A stretch of 64,000 nucleotides of DNA from contig CAINED010000024.1 in assembly GCA_903847605.1 (NCBI GenBank), positions 1 through 64,000 of the forward strand, in the 5' to 3' direction. This DNA is from an uncultured Hyphomicrobiales bacterium (GTDB lineage Bacteria > Pseudomonadota > Alphaproteobacteria > Rhizobiales > Beijerinckiaceae). How positions within the stretch are numbered: the stretch's first letter is position 1; every line of letters begins with the position of its first letter. Both the position numbers and the translations under genes were made by a program. This document shows, piece by piece, positions 25,440 to 35,324 of the stretch. The notes beneath the pieces were generated by a model. That model was not told the DNA's origin. It searched no databases and saw only the letters and a list, made by a program, of their open reading frames with translations.

Positions 25440-27523
25440 TTCGCGCCTCCCACGGCGATATCGAGATTGCCATAGGCATCGACGGCCATGAGGTCGTCGG
25501 GCATGAGCACCGTTGTCGACGCATGCTCCTCGATCAGCGCAGGCCCCCTGATGCGATTGCCCGCCTTCAGCCCGTCACGCAGATAGATCGGCGTATCGAC
25601 GAAGCCATCCTTCGCGCTGAAACAGACCTTCCTCATCTTCAGTTTTGCGCTATCGCCGGGAGCCTCGCCGGCAAGCGAAAGCTTTTCGCGCGGCGGCTTG
25701 CTGACGACACCGGCGACTGTGACGCGCAGCGAGACGAGATCGGATGGCTCGTTCGGCGCGGACGTGCCGTAGCGCTGCAGATGTACGGCGTCGAAAGCGC
25801 TCTTGATGGCCGCACGATCGGCTTTCTCGAAAATCGCATTGTCGAGATCGACAGTCACCGCATGTTCCTGTCCGACATAACGCATATCCGCCGCGCGGGA
25901 GATGGTAATGCTGTCGGGTGCGATCGCCGACTTTGCGATAGCGGCGCGTCCACGCTCTTCCATGTCGCGATAAAGCTCTTCGATCCGCTCGAAGGATACG
26001 GTCGCGAGCCTTTCGAAAACCGAACGCACGTAATCGTAGCGCAGGTCGCTGAACAGCATGCCATAGGCCGAGAAGTGACCGGGTGAATCGGGTACGAGCA
26101 CGCGGCGAATGCCGAGTTCCCTTGCAATTGCGGACGCATGCAGCGGCCCTGCCCCGCCATAGACGACCATGGCGAATGCGCCGGCGTCGAGGCCGCGCTC
26201 GGTCGTTACGCCCTTCACCGCATAGGACATGGCGGTCGCGGCGATGCGCACGATGCCCTCGGCAGCCTGCGTCACGGAAATGCCCAAGGGGCCGGCGATT
26301 TTCTCCTGCATCGCTTTTTCGGCCGCGGCGACATCGAGCTTCATCTGCCCGCCGAGGAAATGCTCGGGATCGAGACGACCCAGCAGTAGATTTGCGTCTG
26401 TGACCGTTGGGTTTTCGCCGCCCTGTCCGTAGCAAGCGGGTCCCGGCAAGGAGCCCGCGCTTTGCGGACCGACACGGATCGCATTGCCTTCGACGAGACG
26501 GGCGATAGAGCCGCCGCCGGTCCCCACTTCAAAAATGTCGGTCATCGGAATCTGGATCGGCAGCGCTCGGTCGTAACCGCCGATCAACGCGCTCGAAGAG
26601 GTCAACGGCTTGCCGCGATAGATGACGCCCGCCTTTGCCGTCGTGCCGCCCATGTCGAAAGCGATGGCGTCGGACATGCCAAGTTCCGCGCAGATTTGTT
26701 GCGTGCCGATAACACCGGCAGCGGGACCGGATTCGAGAATGCGCACGCATTCGCGCCGTGCATCCTCGACCGGAAACAAGCCGCCATTCGACTGCACGAC
26801 ATAGAAATTGCCGTGAAAACCGCGCTTGCCGAGATGATCCTCGATTTCGCCGAGATATTTCTCGACGCGCGGTCCGATATAGGCATTGGCCGCGACCGTA
26901 GATGACCTCTCGAACTCGCGATATTCCTGCGTGAGTTCGTGAGAAGCGGAAACGAAGGCGTTGGGCAACTTGCGCTTCACGATCTCTTTCACGCGCTGCT
27001 CGTGCGCGGGATTGCGATAGGAATGCAGCAACAGGATCGCAACGGATTCGATGCCACGCGCCTTCAACTCGTCGGCCAGCGCTTCCACTTGCGCCTCATC
27101 GAGTTCCTGATGCACGGAACCATCGGCGCGCAGGCGTTCCTTGATCTCGTAACGCGAAGAGCGCTTCACAAGCGGATCGTGTTTCTTGAAAAAGAGATTA
27201 TAGGCGTCGGGCCTGTTGATACGGCCGATCTCATAAATGTCGCGAAAGCCCTGTGTGATCAGCAGCGCGGTATCTGCGCCGGTGCGCTCAAGCAGCGTGT
27301 TGATCGCAATGGTTGAGCCGTGCAGGAACAGGCGCGCGTCTTTGAACGATACCCCGGCGTCTTCCGCTGTATGCTCGATACCCTCGACGAGATGGTGATG
27401 CGTCGACAGCGCCTTGCCGAAGCTGATCCTGCGCCCGCTCTCATCGAAAGCGGCGAGATCGGTGAACGTGCCGCCGATATCGACGGCAATGCGCAGACTG
27501 CCATTTTGTGCGGTGCTAGCCAC
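25436..27523 (-). CDS. Hydantoinase A/oxoprolinase family subunit
   Basis: A 695-residue HyuA-type ATPase subunit of the acetate/sugar kinase-Hsp70 fold. The phosphate loop is VDIGGTFTDL, the second phosphate motif is AFDMGGTTAK, and TGGGS appears in VGTGGGSIA. It should phosphorylate or activate the amide oxygen of the substrate while HyuB completes the reaction. The start is GTG at 27523 with GGAG six bases upstream. It begins the run hyuA-hyuB-FAH. The substrate is probably a lactam or imide formed after ring hydroxylation; this is inference from neighbours. Confidence 0.92.
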   Translation of the reverse strand: MASTAQNGSLRIAVDIGGTFTDLAAFDESGRRISFGKALSTHHHLVEGIEHTAEDAGVSFKDARLFLHGSTIAINTLLERTGADTALLITQGFRDIYEIGRINRPDAYNLFFKKHDPLVKRSSRYEIKERLRADGSVHQELDEAQVEALADELKARGIESVAILLLHSYRNPAHEQRVKEIVKRKLPNAFVSASHELTQEYREFERSSTVAANAYIGPRVEKYLGEIEDHLGKRGFHGNFYVVQSNGGLFPVEDARRECVRILESGPAAGVIGTQQICAELGMSDAIAFDMGGTTAKAGVIYRGKPLTSSSALIGGYDRALPIQIPMTDIFEVGTGGGSIARLVEGNAIRVGPQSAGSLPGPACYGQGGENPTVTDANLLLGRLDPEHFLGGQMKLDVAAAEKAMQEKIAGPLGISVTQAAEGIVRIAATAMSYAVKGVTTERGLDAGAFAMVVYGGAGPLHASAIARELGIRRVLVPDSPGHFSAYGMLFSDLRYDYVRSVFERLATVSFERIEELYRDMEERGRAAIAKSAIAPDSITISRAADMRYVGQEHAVTVDLDNAIFEKADRAAIKSAFDAVHLQRYGTSAPNEPSDLVSLRVTVAGVVSKPPREKLSLAGEAPGDSAKLKMRKVCFSAKDGFVDTPIYLRDGLKAGNRIRGPALIEEHASTTVLMPDDLMAVDAYGNLDIAVGGAK

Positions 27524-27601
27524 TCAACTCTCCACTTTCCCGCGGCGCGTTAGGCGCTAACCCGGGACCCGGAATTTTCAGTTGCGTCCGATGTCGCTGG
27601 A

Positions 27602-27631
27602 TCCCGGATCGCTGCTGTGCAGCGTCCGGGA
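27602..27631. repeat. Intergenic palindromic repeat, copy 2 (short form)
   Basis: A compact hairpin in the gap between the MDR oxidoreductase and hyuA genes. The outer arms TCCCGGA (27602-27608) and TCCGGGA (27625-27631) enclose inner arms CGCTGC/GCAGCG around a TGT loop, so nearly the whole 30 bases pair. Flanking GGGACCCGG near 27563 is a degraded part of the longer form seen at 22617 and 55321. Confidence 0.75.
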
Positions 27632-27648
27632 AAGTGGCGCCCTCGAAT

Positions 27649-28662
27649 TCAATGCGTCACGCGGATGACGATCTTGCCGAAATGGCTTGCGCCTTTGAGA
27701 TGCGCGAAAGCCGCCTTCGTGTCGGCGAAATCGAAGACCTTGTCGATAACCGGCTTCACGCCATTGGCCGCGATTGCCGCATTCAGGGCCTCGAACATCT
27801 GCGTCGAGCCCACGGAAATGCCCTGGATGTTGGCGCGCTTGGCCATGATCAGCATGGGGTTGAGTTCTGCTGCGCCCGACAAGACGCCGATCATGCTGAC
27901 CTTGCCGCCCGGCCGGATCGCGCCGATGGATTTGGCGAGCGTGCCCGCGCCGCCGACTTCCACGACCTGATCGACGCCGCGCCCGGACGTCAGTTCCATC
28001 GCCGCCTTGTCCCAGTCCGGCGTCGTCTTGTAGTTGACGAGATATGTCGCGCCCATGGCCTTGGCGCGTTCGAGCTTGGCGTCGCTCGAAGAGGTCACGA
28101 CGATATTCGCGCCCAGCATTTTGGCGATCTGCAGTCCGAAGATCGAAACGCCGCCAGTGCCCTGAACGAGGATCGTGCGGCCGGCGATCAATCCGCCATG
28201 CACCATCAGCGCGTGCCATGCGGTGACGGCGGCGCAGGGCAAGGTTGCGGCTTCCTCGTAAGACAAATGTGCGGGAATGCGGACGACGCCGTTTTCCTCC
28301 AGCGCAACATATTGCGCGAGCGTGCCGTCGATCGCCCCGCCCAACGCGCTCGGCGCGGCTTCCGGTCCCGCCTCGCCGCCGATCCAGCGCTGGAAGAAGC
28401 AGCTTGCGACGCGATCGCCCACTTTCCAGCGCGTCACATCCTCGCCGACTTCGACGATCTCGCCTGCGCCGTCCGAGAGCGGAACGAGATTGGGCTTCGA
28501 GCCCATGCGGTAATTGCCGGAGACGATCGCAAGGTCGCGGTAATTCAGTGAACAGGCATGCACCTTCACCAGCACCTGCCCGCGTTTGGGCTTGGGCATC
28601 GGCAGGTCGCTTTCCTGCAGGGCGTCAATTCCGGTAGGCCCCGGAAGCACGTAGGCGCGCAT
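27649..28662 (-). CDS. Zinc-independent MDR alcohol dehydrogenase/quinone reductase
   Basis: A 337-residue medium-chain dehydrogenase/reductase. The N-terminal GroES-like domain lacks the catalytic-zinc GHE motif (SDGAGEI is found instead). The Rossmann loop reads QGTGGVSIFGLQIA, and a VTSSSDAKLERAK stretch follows, which suggests NADP. Length and motifs match quinone oxidoreductase-like or enoyl reductase MDRs. The ATG has GGAGG four bases upstream. It is the first gene upstream of hyuA and marks the edge of the catabolic region, next to the hflX backbone. Confidence 0.88.
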   Translation of the reverse strand: MRAYVLPGPTGIDALQESDLPMPKPKRGQVLVKVHACSLNYRDLAIVSGNYRMGSKPNLVPLSDGAGEIVEVGEDVTRWKVGDRVASCFFQRWIGGEAGPEAAPSALGGAIDGTLAQYVALEENGVVRIPAHLSYEEAATLPCAAVTAWHALMVHGGLIAGRTILVQGTGGVSIFGLQIAKMLGANIVVTSSSDAKLERAKAMGATYLVNYKTTPDWDKAAMELTSGRGVDQVVEVGGAGTLAKSIGAIRPGGKVSMIGVLSGAAELNPMLIMAKRANIQGISVGSTQMFEALNAAIAANGVKPVIDKVFDFADTKAAFAHLKGASHFGKIVIRVTH

Positions 28663-28750
28663 GTTTCCTCCAGCTGTTTTGCCTTTCGATACAAGGCAAT
28701 TATTGGTCGCAAACAGGCCTAGAGGATTGCTGTTAAGCGATCAAGGCTGG

Positions 28751-30178
<1,428 letters not shown>

Positions 30179-30202
30179 ATGTCCTGACCGTAAGGGAATC
30201 GG

Positions 30203-30457
30203 TCATCCCTTTTCGGCGGGTTCGTCCGCCGGTTCGAACATGGATATGGGCGTGCCGGGCATGATTGTCGAGATCGCATGCTTGTAAACGAGCTGGGAGT
30301 GGCCATCCCGCCGAAGCAGCAGACAAAAGTTGTCGAACCAGGTCACGACTCCCTGAAGCTTGACGCCGTTGACGAGGAAGATCGTCAGCGGGACTTTGTT
30401 CTTGCGGACATAGTTGAGAAAGGTGTCCTGCAGGTTTTGCGTGCGTTCGTTCGCCAT
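30203..30457 (-). CDS. hfq: RNA chaperone Hfq
   Basis: An 84-residue Sm-like protein forming a hexameric ring that pairs small RNAs with mRNAs. The Sm1 region is [24 protein letters not shown] and the Sm2 signature is YKHAISTI, both canonical. The short acidic C-terminal tail ([10 protein letters not shown]) is typical of alphaproteobacteria. AGGAAAG precedes the ATG. hfq-hflX lie downstream of ntrYX and dat, as is usual in this order. Confidence 0.97.
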   Translation of the reverse strand: MANERTQNLQDTFLNYVRKNKVPLTIFLVNGVKLQGVVTWFDNFCLLLRRDGHSQLVYKHAISTIMPGTPISMFEPADEPAEKG

Positions 30458-30666
30458 TTTTCTTTCCTGTTTTATTGGCCGTTCCGGTTTGAAGCCGGTT
30501 CGACGGGCCGGTCTGTACGCCGGCTCGATTCCCTCTGAAGTCGCCCAAACCCGAACCCCTCGAAACGGATCTGTGCAATCTCCATTCGATCAAGTTTTTC
30601 GCCTGCCGTCATTTGTTTTTTCTGACCCCGCTCGCTGCGCGATCTCATATTTTCGGCGAATGCCGA
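30458..30666. promoter_or_regulatory. hfq upstream region
   Basis: A 209-base gap between the aminotransferase stop and the hfq start, with no coding signal. It is less GC-rich in two T-rich patches (about 30595-30625) and carries several CCGG-rich palindromic words at about 30485-30525. A small hairpin TCGGC-ATTC-GCCGA abuts the aminotransferase stop codon. The promoter for hfq-hflX should be here; no -35/-10 pair could be assigned with confidence. Confidence 0.4.
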
Positions 30667-31527
30667 TCACACTTTTGTTTTATGGGCGAAATCATGGAAC
30701 TTGCGCCGCAGGCCCAGCGCCGTTTCGCCGGGTAGACCCGTGCCCACGATCCTCCCGTCGATCCGCACCACGGGCATGACGATCAGCGTCGCACCAGTAC
30801 AGAAAGCTTCTGCCGCCTCTTGAGCCTCCGTGACGGTGAAAGCCCGTTCTTCGAAGGCCAAGCCCCCCGCCCGCATGACACCGAACAGCGTGGCGCGGGT
30901 GACGCCCGAAAGGATCGAGCCGTCCGCGGGACGCGTGACGACGACGCCAGCTTTCGTGACAATCCAGGCATTGGTGGCCGCGCCTTCAATGACGGACCCG
31001 CTATCGTCCACAAACCAAGCCTCGAAGGCGCCCGCATCGCGGGCCGCCTGACGGGCCAGCACATTGGAGACCAGCGCCGTCGTCTTGATATCGACTCGCG
31101 CCCAGCGTTGCTCCGGCACGGTGACAATACTCACGCCTTCCGCCGCGCGCGCGTCGCCCGCGGCCCGGTCCAGCGCGCGCGCCGTGACGACGAGGGTGGA
31201 ACGCGCATCGCGCGGAAAGGCGTGATCCCGCCGCGCTGTGCCGCGCGTCGCCTGCAGATAGACCATACCGTCGGAAACACGGTTGCGCCGCACGACTTCG
31301 CGCAGGATCGTCTCGAGCGGCTGCCGGTCCACGGGCATGGCGATGCGCAATTCGCGCAGGGAATATGCGAGACGGTCGAGATGCCCCGGCATATCGATCA
31401 GGCAGCGCTCGCGTACCTCGCAAACTTCGTAAACACCATCGGCGAACTGGAACCCGCGATCCTCGACATGCACGGCGGCTTCGGCATGCGGAACGTAACG
31501 CCCGTCCACATAGGCGATCCGGCTCAT
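30667..31527 (-). CDS. dat: D-amino-acid aminotransferase (class IV PLP)
   Basis: A 286-residue class IV aminotransferase of the D-alanine transaminase type, interconverting D-amino acids and oxo-acids. The N-terminus is YVDGRYVPHAEAAVHVEDRGFQFADGVYEV. The PLP lysine is in VDIKTTALVSN and the cofactor-binding glutamate in VIEGAATNAW. D-amino-acid supply for peptidoglycan is the usual role, although some relatives act as branched-chain aminotransferases or aminodeoxychorismate lyases. It starts six bases after ntrX ends, an arrangement common in Rhizobiales. Confidence 0.88.
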   Translation of the reverse strand: MSRIAYVDGRYVPHAEAAVHVEDRGFQFADGVYEVCEVRERCLIDMPGHLDRLAYSLRELRIAMPVDRQPLETILREVVRRNRVSDGMVYLQATRGTARRDHAFPRDARSTLVVTARALDRAAGDARAAEGVSIVTVPEQRWARVDIKTTALVSNVLARQAARDAGAFEAWFVDDSGSVIEGAATNAWIVTKAGVVVTRPADGSILSGVTRATLFGVMRAGGLAFEERAFTVTEAQEAAEAFCTGATLIVMPVVRIDGRIVGTGLPGETALGLRRKFHDFAHKTKV

Positions 31528-31533
31528 GAAGGA

Positions 31534-32910
31534 TTATTCCCGCGTATCGATAGCGAGCGACTTCAGCTTGCGGTGAAGCGCCGAGCGCTCCATGCCGATG
31601 AATTCGGCCGTGCGCGAGATATTGCCGCCGAAACGGCTGATCTGCGCCACGAGATATTCGCGCTCGAAGACCTCGCGCGCCTCGCGCAACGGCAGGTTCA
31701 TCAGTTTTTCGCCGCCGCTGCCGCCGGGCGTCGTCGGCACGAGCGAACCGATCTCCTGCGGCAGCATATCGGCGGTGATGACGGCGTCGGGATCGCCGGC
31801 AGCCAGGATCATCATGCGTTCGACATTGTTGCGAAGTTGGCGGATGTTGCCGGGCCAATCATGCGATTGCAGGACCGCCATCGCATCCTCGCCGACGGGA
31901 CGTTTAGGCATGCCAGTGGTGAGCGATAGCTGCTCGATGAAATACTCGATGAGAACGGGAATATCCTCGCGCCGCTCGGAAAGCGCAGGCACGTAAAGCG
32001 GAACGACCGCGAGCCTGTGAAACAGGTCTTCGCGGAAAGTCTTTTGCGCGATGGCGTTCGCGAGATCGCGGCTTGTCGAGGAGACGATGCGCACGTCGAC
32101 ATGGACGCGGGTCGCGCCGCCGACGCGCTGAAAGCTTTGATCGACCAGCACGCGTAAAATCTTGCCTTGCGTTTCCAGCGGCATGTCAGCGACTTCGTCG
32201 AGGTAGAGCGTCCCGCCATGCGCCTCTTCGAGCGCGCCGATCTTGCGCTGGCGGCCATCCCCTCCTTCCACACCGAAGAGCTCGGTCTCCATGGAATCCG
32301 GCGTGATATTCGCCGCGTTGATGGCGACGAACGGGCCGCTCGCACGCGCCGAGGATTCATGGATGATGCGCGCCGCCAACTCCTTGCCGACGCCCGGCGC
32401 GCCGGTGATCATGATGCGCGAATTGGCGGGCGCGACTTTCTCGATGGTCTGGCGAAGGTGATTGACCGCAGGCGAACTGCCGGCGATGCGGTTGATAGCC
32501 CCCGAACGCGTGCGCAGATCGGTAACCTCGCGCTTGAGGCGCGAGGCCTCGAGCGCGCGATCGGCGACGAGCACGAGACGGTCGGCCTTGAACGGCTTCT
32601 CGATGAAGTCGTAGGCGCCGAGCTTGATCGCCTGCACCGCGGTTTCGATATTGCCGTGGCCGGAAATCATCACGACAGGCACAGCCGGATGCTGTTCCTT
32701 GATGACCCCGAGGATTTGCAACCCGTCGAGCCGCGATCCCTGCAGCCAGATGTCGAGAAAGACGAGATGAGGACGCCGGGCTTCGATAGCCGCGAGCGCC
32801 TCGTCGGAATTCGAGGCGACGCGCGTGCCGTGCCCTTCGTCGGACAATATGCCCGCTACGGCTTCTCGAATGTCAGTCTCGTCGTCGACGATCAGAATAT
32901 CTGTAGCCAT
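31534..32910 (-). CDS. ntrX: Response regulator NtrX
   Basis: A 458-residue response regulator of the NtrY-NtrX system. The receiver domain has phospho-acceptor Asp53 in VFLDIWLQG. The AAA+ domain has Walker A GAPGVGKE and an ESELFG-type segment METELFGVEGGDGRQRKIGA. The C-terminus has a Fis-type helix-turn-helix (NISRTAEFIGMERSALHRKLKSL). The sigma-54 contact loop GAFTGA is missing, as known for alphaproteobacterial NtrX, so it probably does not activate sigma-54 promoters in the classical way. The family controls nitrogen metabolism, respiration and envelope genes. Confidence 0.95.
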   Translation of the reverse strand: MATDILIVDDETDIREAVAGILSDEGHGTRVASNSDEALAAIEARRPHLVFLDIWLQGSRLDGLQILGVIKEQHPAVPVVMISGHGNIETAVQAIKLGAYDFIEKPFKADRLVLVADRALEASRLKREVTDLRTRSGAINRIAGSSPAVNHLRQTIEKVAPANSRIMITGAPGVGKELAARIIHESSARASGPFVAINAANITPDSMETELFGVEGGDGRQRKIGALEEAHGGTLYLDEVADMPLETQGKILRVLVDQSFQRVGGATRVHVDVRIVSSTSRDLANAIAQKTFREDLFHRLAVVPLYVPALSERREDIPVLIEYFIEQLSLTTGMPKRPVGEDAMAVLQSHDWPGNIRQLRNNVERMMILAAGDPDAVITADMLPQEIGSLVPTTPGGSGGEKLMNLPLREAREVFEREYLVAQISRFGGNISRTAEFIGMERSALHRKLKSLAIDTRE

Positions 32911-32928
32911 TCCTGCGTTCTCATACTT

Positions 32929-35181
32929 TCATTGTGCTGCAGCTGCGCCCGAGCCCAGCGCTGCCGCACTTGCCGAATTCTGTCTGGTGAACCACAGCCG
33001 CACCCAGGCGCCCTGGCCGGACGGCGCATCGAGAAGTTCGATACCCCCGCCGTGGTCCTCGAATATCTTTGCGACGATGGCGAGACCGAGCCCCGTTCCC
33101 TCGGCGCGCGTCGTCATATACGGCTCGAGCAGCCGTTGCCGGTTTTCCTTAGGAAAACCCTTCCCGTTGTCGATGATGTCGATGAAGACATGCCCGTCAT
33201 CCCCCTCCGTGAGGGTTACGGTTATCTTCGGATCGGCAATGTGCGTTTCCGCACCTTTGATCCCTTCCGTCGCGTTCTTGACGATATTCGTCATCGCCTG
33301 AGACAGCAGCCGCCGGTCGAACCACGTCCGGATCGACGGATCCGGCAGGTGTTCCTCGAACTCGATGTCGGGATTGCCGACCCGCATGAGGAAGACGACC
33401 TGCTTCACGCATTCGTTGAGATCGTCCTCTTCGAGCCGCGCCTTGGGCATGCGGGCAAAGGACGAGAATTCGTCGACCATGCGCTTGATGTCGTCGACCT
33501 GACGCACGATCGTATTCGTGCATTGATCGAAGACTTCGCGATCTTCGGTGATGACGCGGCCATATTTGCGCTTGAGGCGCTCAGCCGAGAGCTGGATCGG
33601 CGTCAGCGGATTCTTGATCTCGTGCGCGATGCGCCGGGCGACATCGGCCCAGGCCGAAGTGCGCTGCGCGCTCACGAGATCGGTAATGTCGTCGAGCGTG
33701 ACGACGCGGTTGCCGCCCTGGCCCGAGTCGTTGTCTTGCGCGCGCTCGCTTGCGATGCGCACGTTGTAGATGCGTTCGCGTCCCTTGCGATTGAGCGTGA
33801 TCTGGCCCTGATAGACGCGCATCGAAGCTTGCTGAGCCGCTTCGACGAGTTCGCTCAATTCGGGAATAAGAGCGCCGATCTCCTTGCCCGTCCGCTCCTC
33901 GGCGCTGCCGGCGCCGAGATCGTCGGCGATCGCATGGGCATAGGCGTTCATCACGGTGATACGCCCCTTGCCGTCGATGCCGAACACGCCAGCAGGGACG
34001 CCCGAGAGAACGGCTTCGGTAAAAAGACGGCGTTCGTCGTTGAGCTTGCTCGCTGCGAGGAGCCGGTTCTGCTGCAGGCGCAGTTCCGAGGTCATGTTGT
34101 TGAACGTGTCGCCGAGCCGCGCGAAATCGCCCTCCGAACGATGGGTCGGCACCTGCACGTAGAGATTGCCGGCCGATACCTGATCGGTCGCGGAAATCAG
34201 CCGGCGGATCGGCAGCGCCAGACGGTTGGCGAAGGACAATCCCATCCACATCGCCGACAGCAGCATGATGAGCGCGATCAGCGCATACATCGTTGCGAAG
34301 GCGACCTGAATATTGCGGCGATGAGCGTCGTAGGCGTCGTAAAGAGAAATCAGCCCCTGCGCCTGACGCGGGAATTCGACGGCGAAGGGATCGACGGCGC
34401 GTTCGGCATAAAGAAACGTGTCGGTAAAGCCGGCAACGGCTTGCAAGGTTACGAAGGTCCGGCCCTCGTCGAGCAGCAGGCAGGTCAGACTATCTTTCTT
34501 CGCCTCCTCGAAATCCGTCGCTTCCGGCGTCACGACGCGAGAATCCGCGGACGTCCCTCGCTCGACGACCTCGCCGTTGGTCTTGATCAGCGCCGCCGAC
34601 GAAAAACTCAGGAATTTTGCGCGAGATTCGAAAATCTCCCGGAACAGGGCCCGGTTCTCCCGGAATAGCGGTTCGATGCGTTCGAGATCGGACGCCGTGA
34701 GCCGGGACTCGCGCAGCAGCGCGCGGCATTGGGACTCGCTGAATAGCCGGGCGGCTTCGCCGGTATTCAGAATGAAGCCGCGCACATCCTGCATGAACGC
34801 GGGATTGAGCGTGCGCTCGAGCGTGATCGTGCCGACGCCGGCAATGATGATCGCCGGCACCGCGGCGATGATCGAAAACAGCGCGACGATGCGGATATGC
34901 AGGCGCGCGCCGGCCGCCTGCGCCCTGCGCGCCTTGATCAGCCGCCAGATTTCGACGGCCAGTAGCGCGATCAGGATGAGAATGAAAAGCCCGTTCAACG
35001 CGAACAGCGAAAGGACAACGTCGTTGGTCGGCCGTATCGGCGTGTAATCGGCGAAAATCAGCAGCGTCGATACGGCGCTCAACAGCGCCAGCACCACGCC
35101 GATGCGGCCGAGCCGCATGGTCCAACTGCCGGTAGCAGTCTCCGGTGGCTGGCCCGCGCGGGAGGATTCGGAAGACGTCAT
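32929..35181 (-). CDS. ntrY: Sensor histidine kinase NtrY
   Basis: A 750-residue membrane sensor kinase. The N-terminal third has about three to four membrane helices and a long extracytoplasmic loop (about residues 100-280). A HAMP region (NRLALPIRRLISATDQVSAGN) follows, then a PAS domain near MNAYAHAIADDLG. The H box is [16 protein letters not shown], and the ATPase domain has NIVKNATEGI and GTGLGLAIVAKI. It phosphorylates NtrX. ATG 35181 is preferred; a TTG three codons upstream is possible. Unusually, its gene is separated from ntrC by a secreted-hydrolase gene. Confidence 0.95.
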   Translation of the reverse strand: MTSSESSRAGQPPETATGSWTMRLGRIGVVLALLSAVSTLLIFADYTPIRPTNDVVLSLFALNGLFILILIALLAVEIWRLIKARRAQAAGARLHIRIVALFSIIAAVPAIIIAGVGTITLERTLNPAFMQDVRGFILNTGEAARLFSESQCRALLRESRLTASDLERIEPLFRENRALFREIFESRAKFLSFSSAALIKTNGEVVERGTSADSRVVTPEATDFEEAKKDSLTCLLLDEGRTFVTLQAVAGFTDTFLYAERAVDPFAVEFPRQAQGLISLYDAYDAHRRNIQVAFATMYALIALIMLLSAMWMGLSFANRLALPIRRLISATDQVSAGNLYVQVPTHRSEGDFARLGDTFNNMTSELRLQQNRLLAASKLNDERRLFTEAVLSGVPAGVFGIDGKGRITVMNAYAHAIADDLGAGSAEERTGKEIGALIPELSELVEAAQQASMRVYQGQITLNRKGRERIYNVRIASERAQDNDSGQGGNRVVTLDDITDLVSAQRTSAWADVARRIAHEIKNPLTPIQLSAERLKRKYGRVITEDREVFDQCTNTIVRQVDDIKRMVDEFSSFARMPKARLEEDDLNECVKQVVFLMRVGNPDIEFEEHLPDPSIRTWFDRRLLSQAMTNIVKNATEGIKGAETHIADPKITVTLTEGDDGHVFIDIIDNGKGFPKENRQRLLEPYMTTRAEGTGLGLAIVAKIFEDHGGGIELLDAPSGQGAWVRLWFTRQNSASAAALGSGAAAAQ

Positions 35182-35324
35182 CAGGATCAATTCGCCCGGC
35201 GGCCTATGCCGTCACGACACATCCGCTGGAATCGGAGCGCCACATTCGTTGCATTCATACAACGGTGTTGCCGAATTGCGACAAAATTTGGGGCCTGCCG
35301 TGGTTTCCACAAGTCACAAGGCTG

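Noticed and set aside
32167-34668. Long plus-strand open frame opposite ntrX/ntrY
   Set aside because: Same GC-driven shadow effect; the minus strand encodes well-conserved kinase and regulator motifs.
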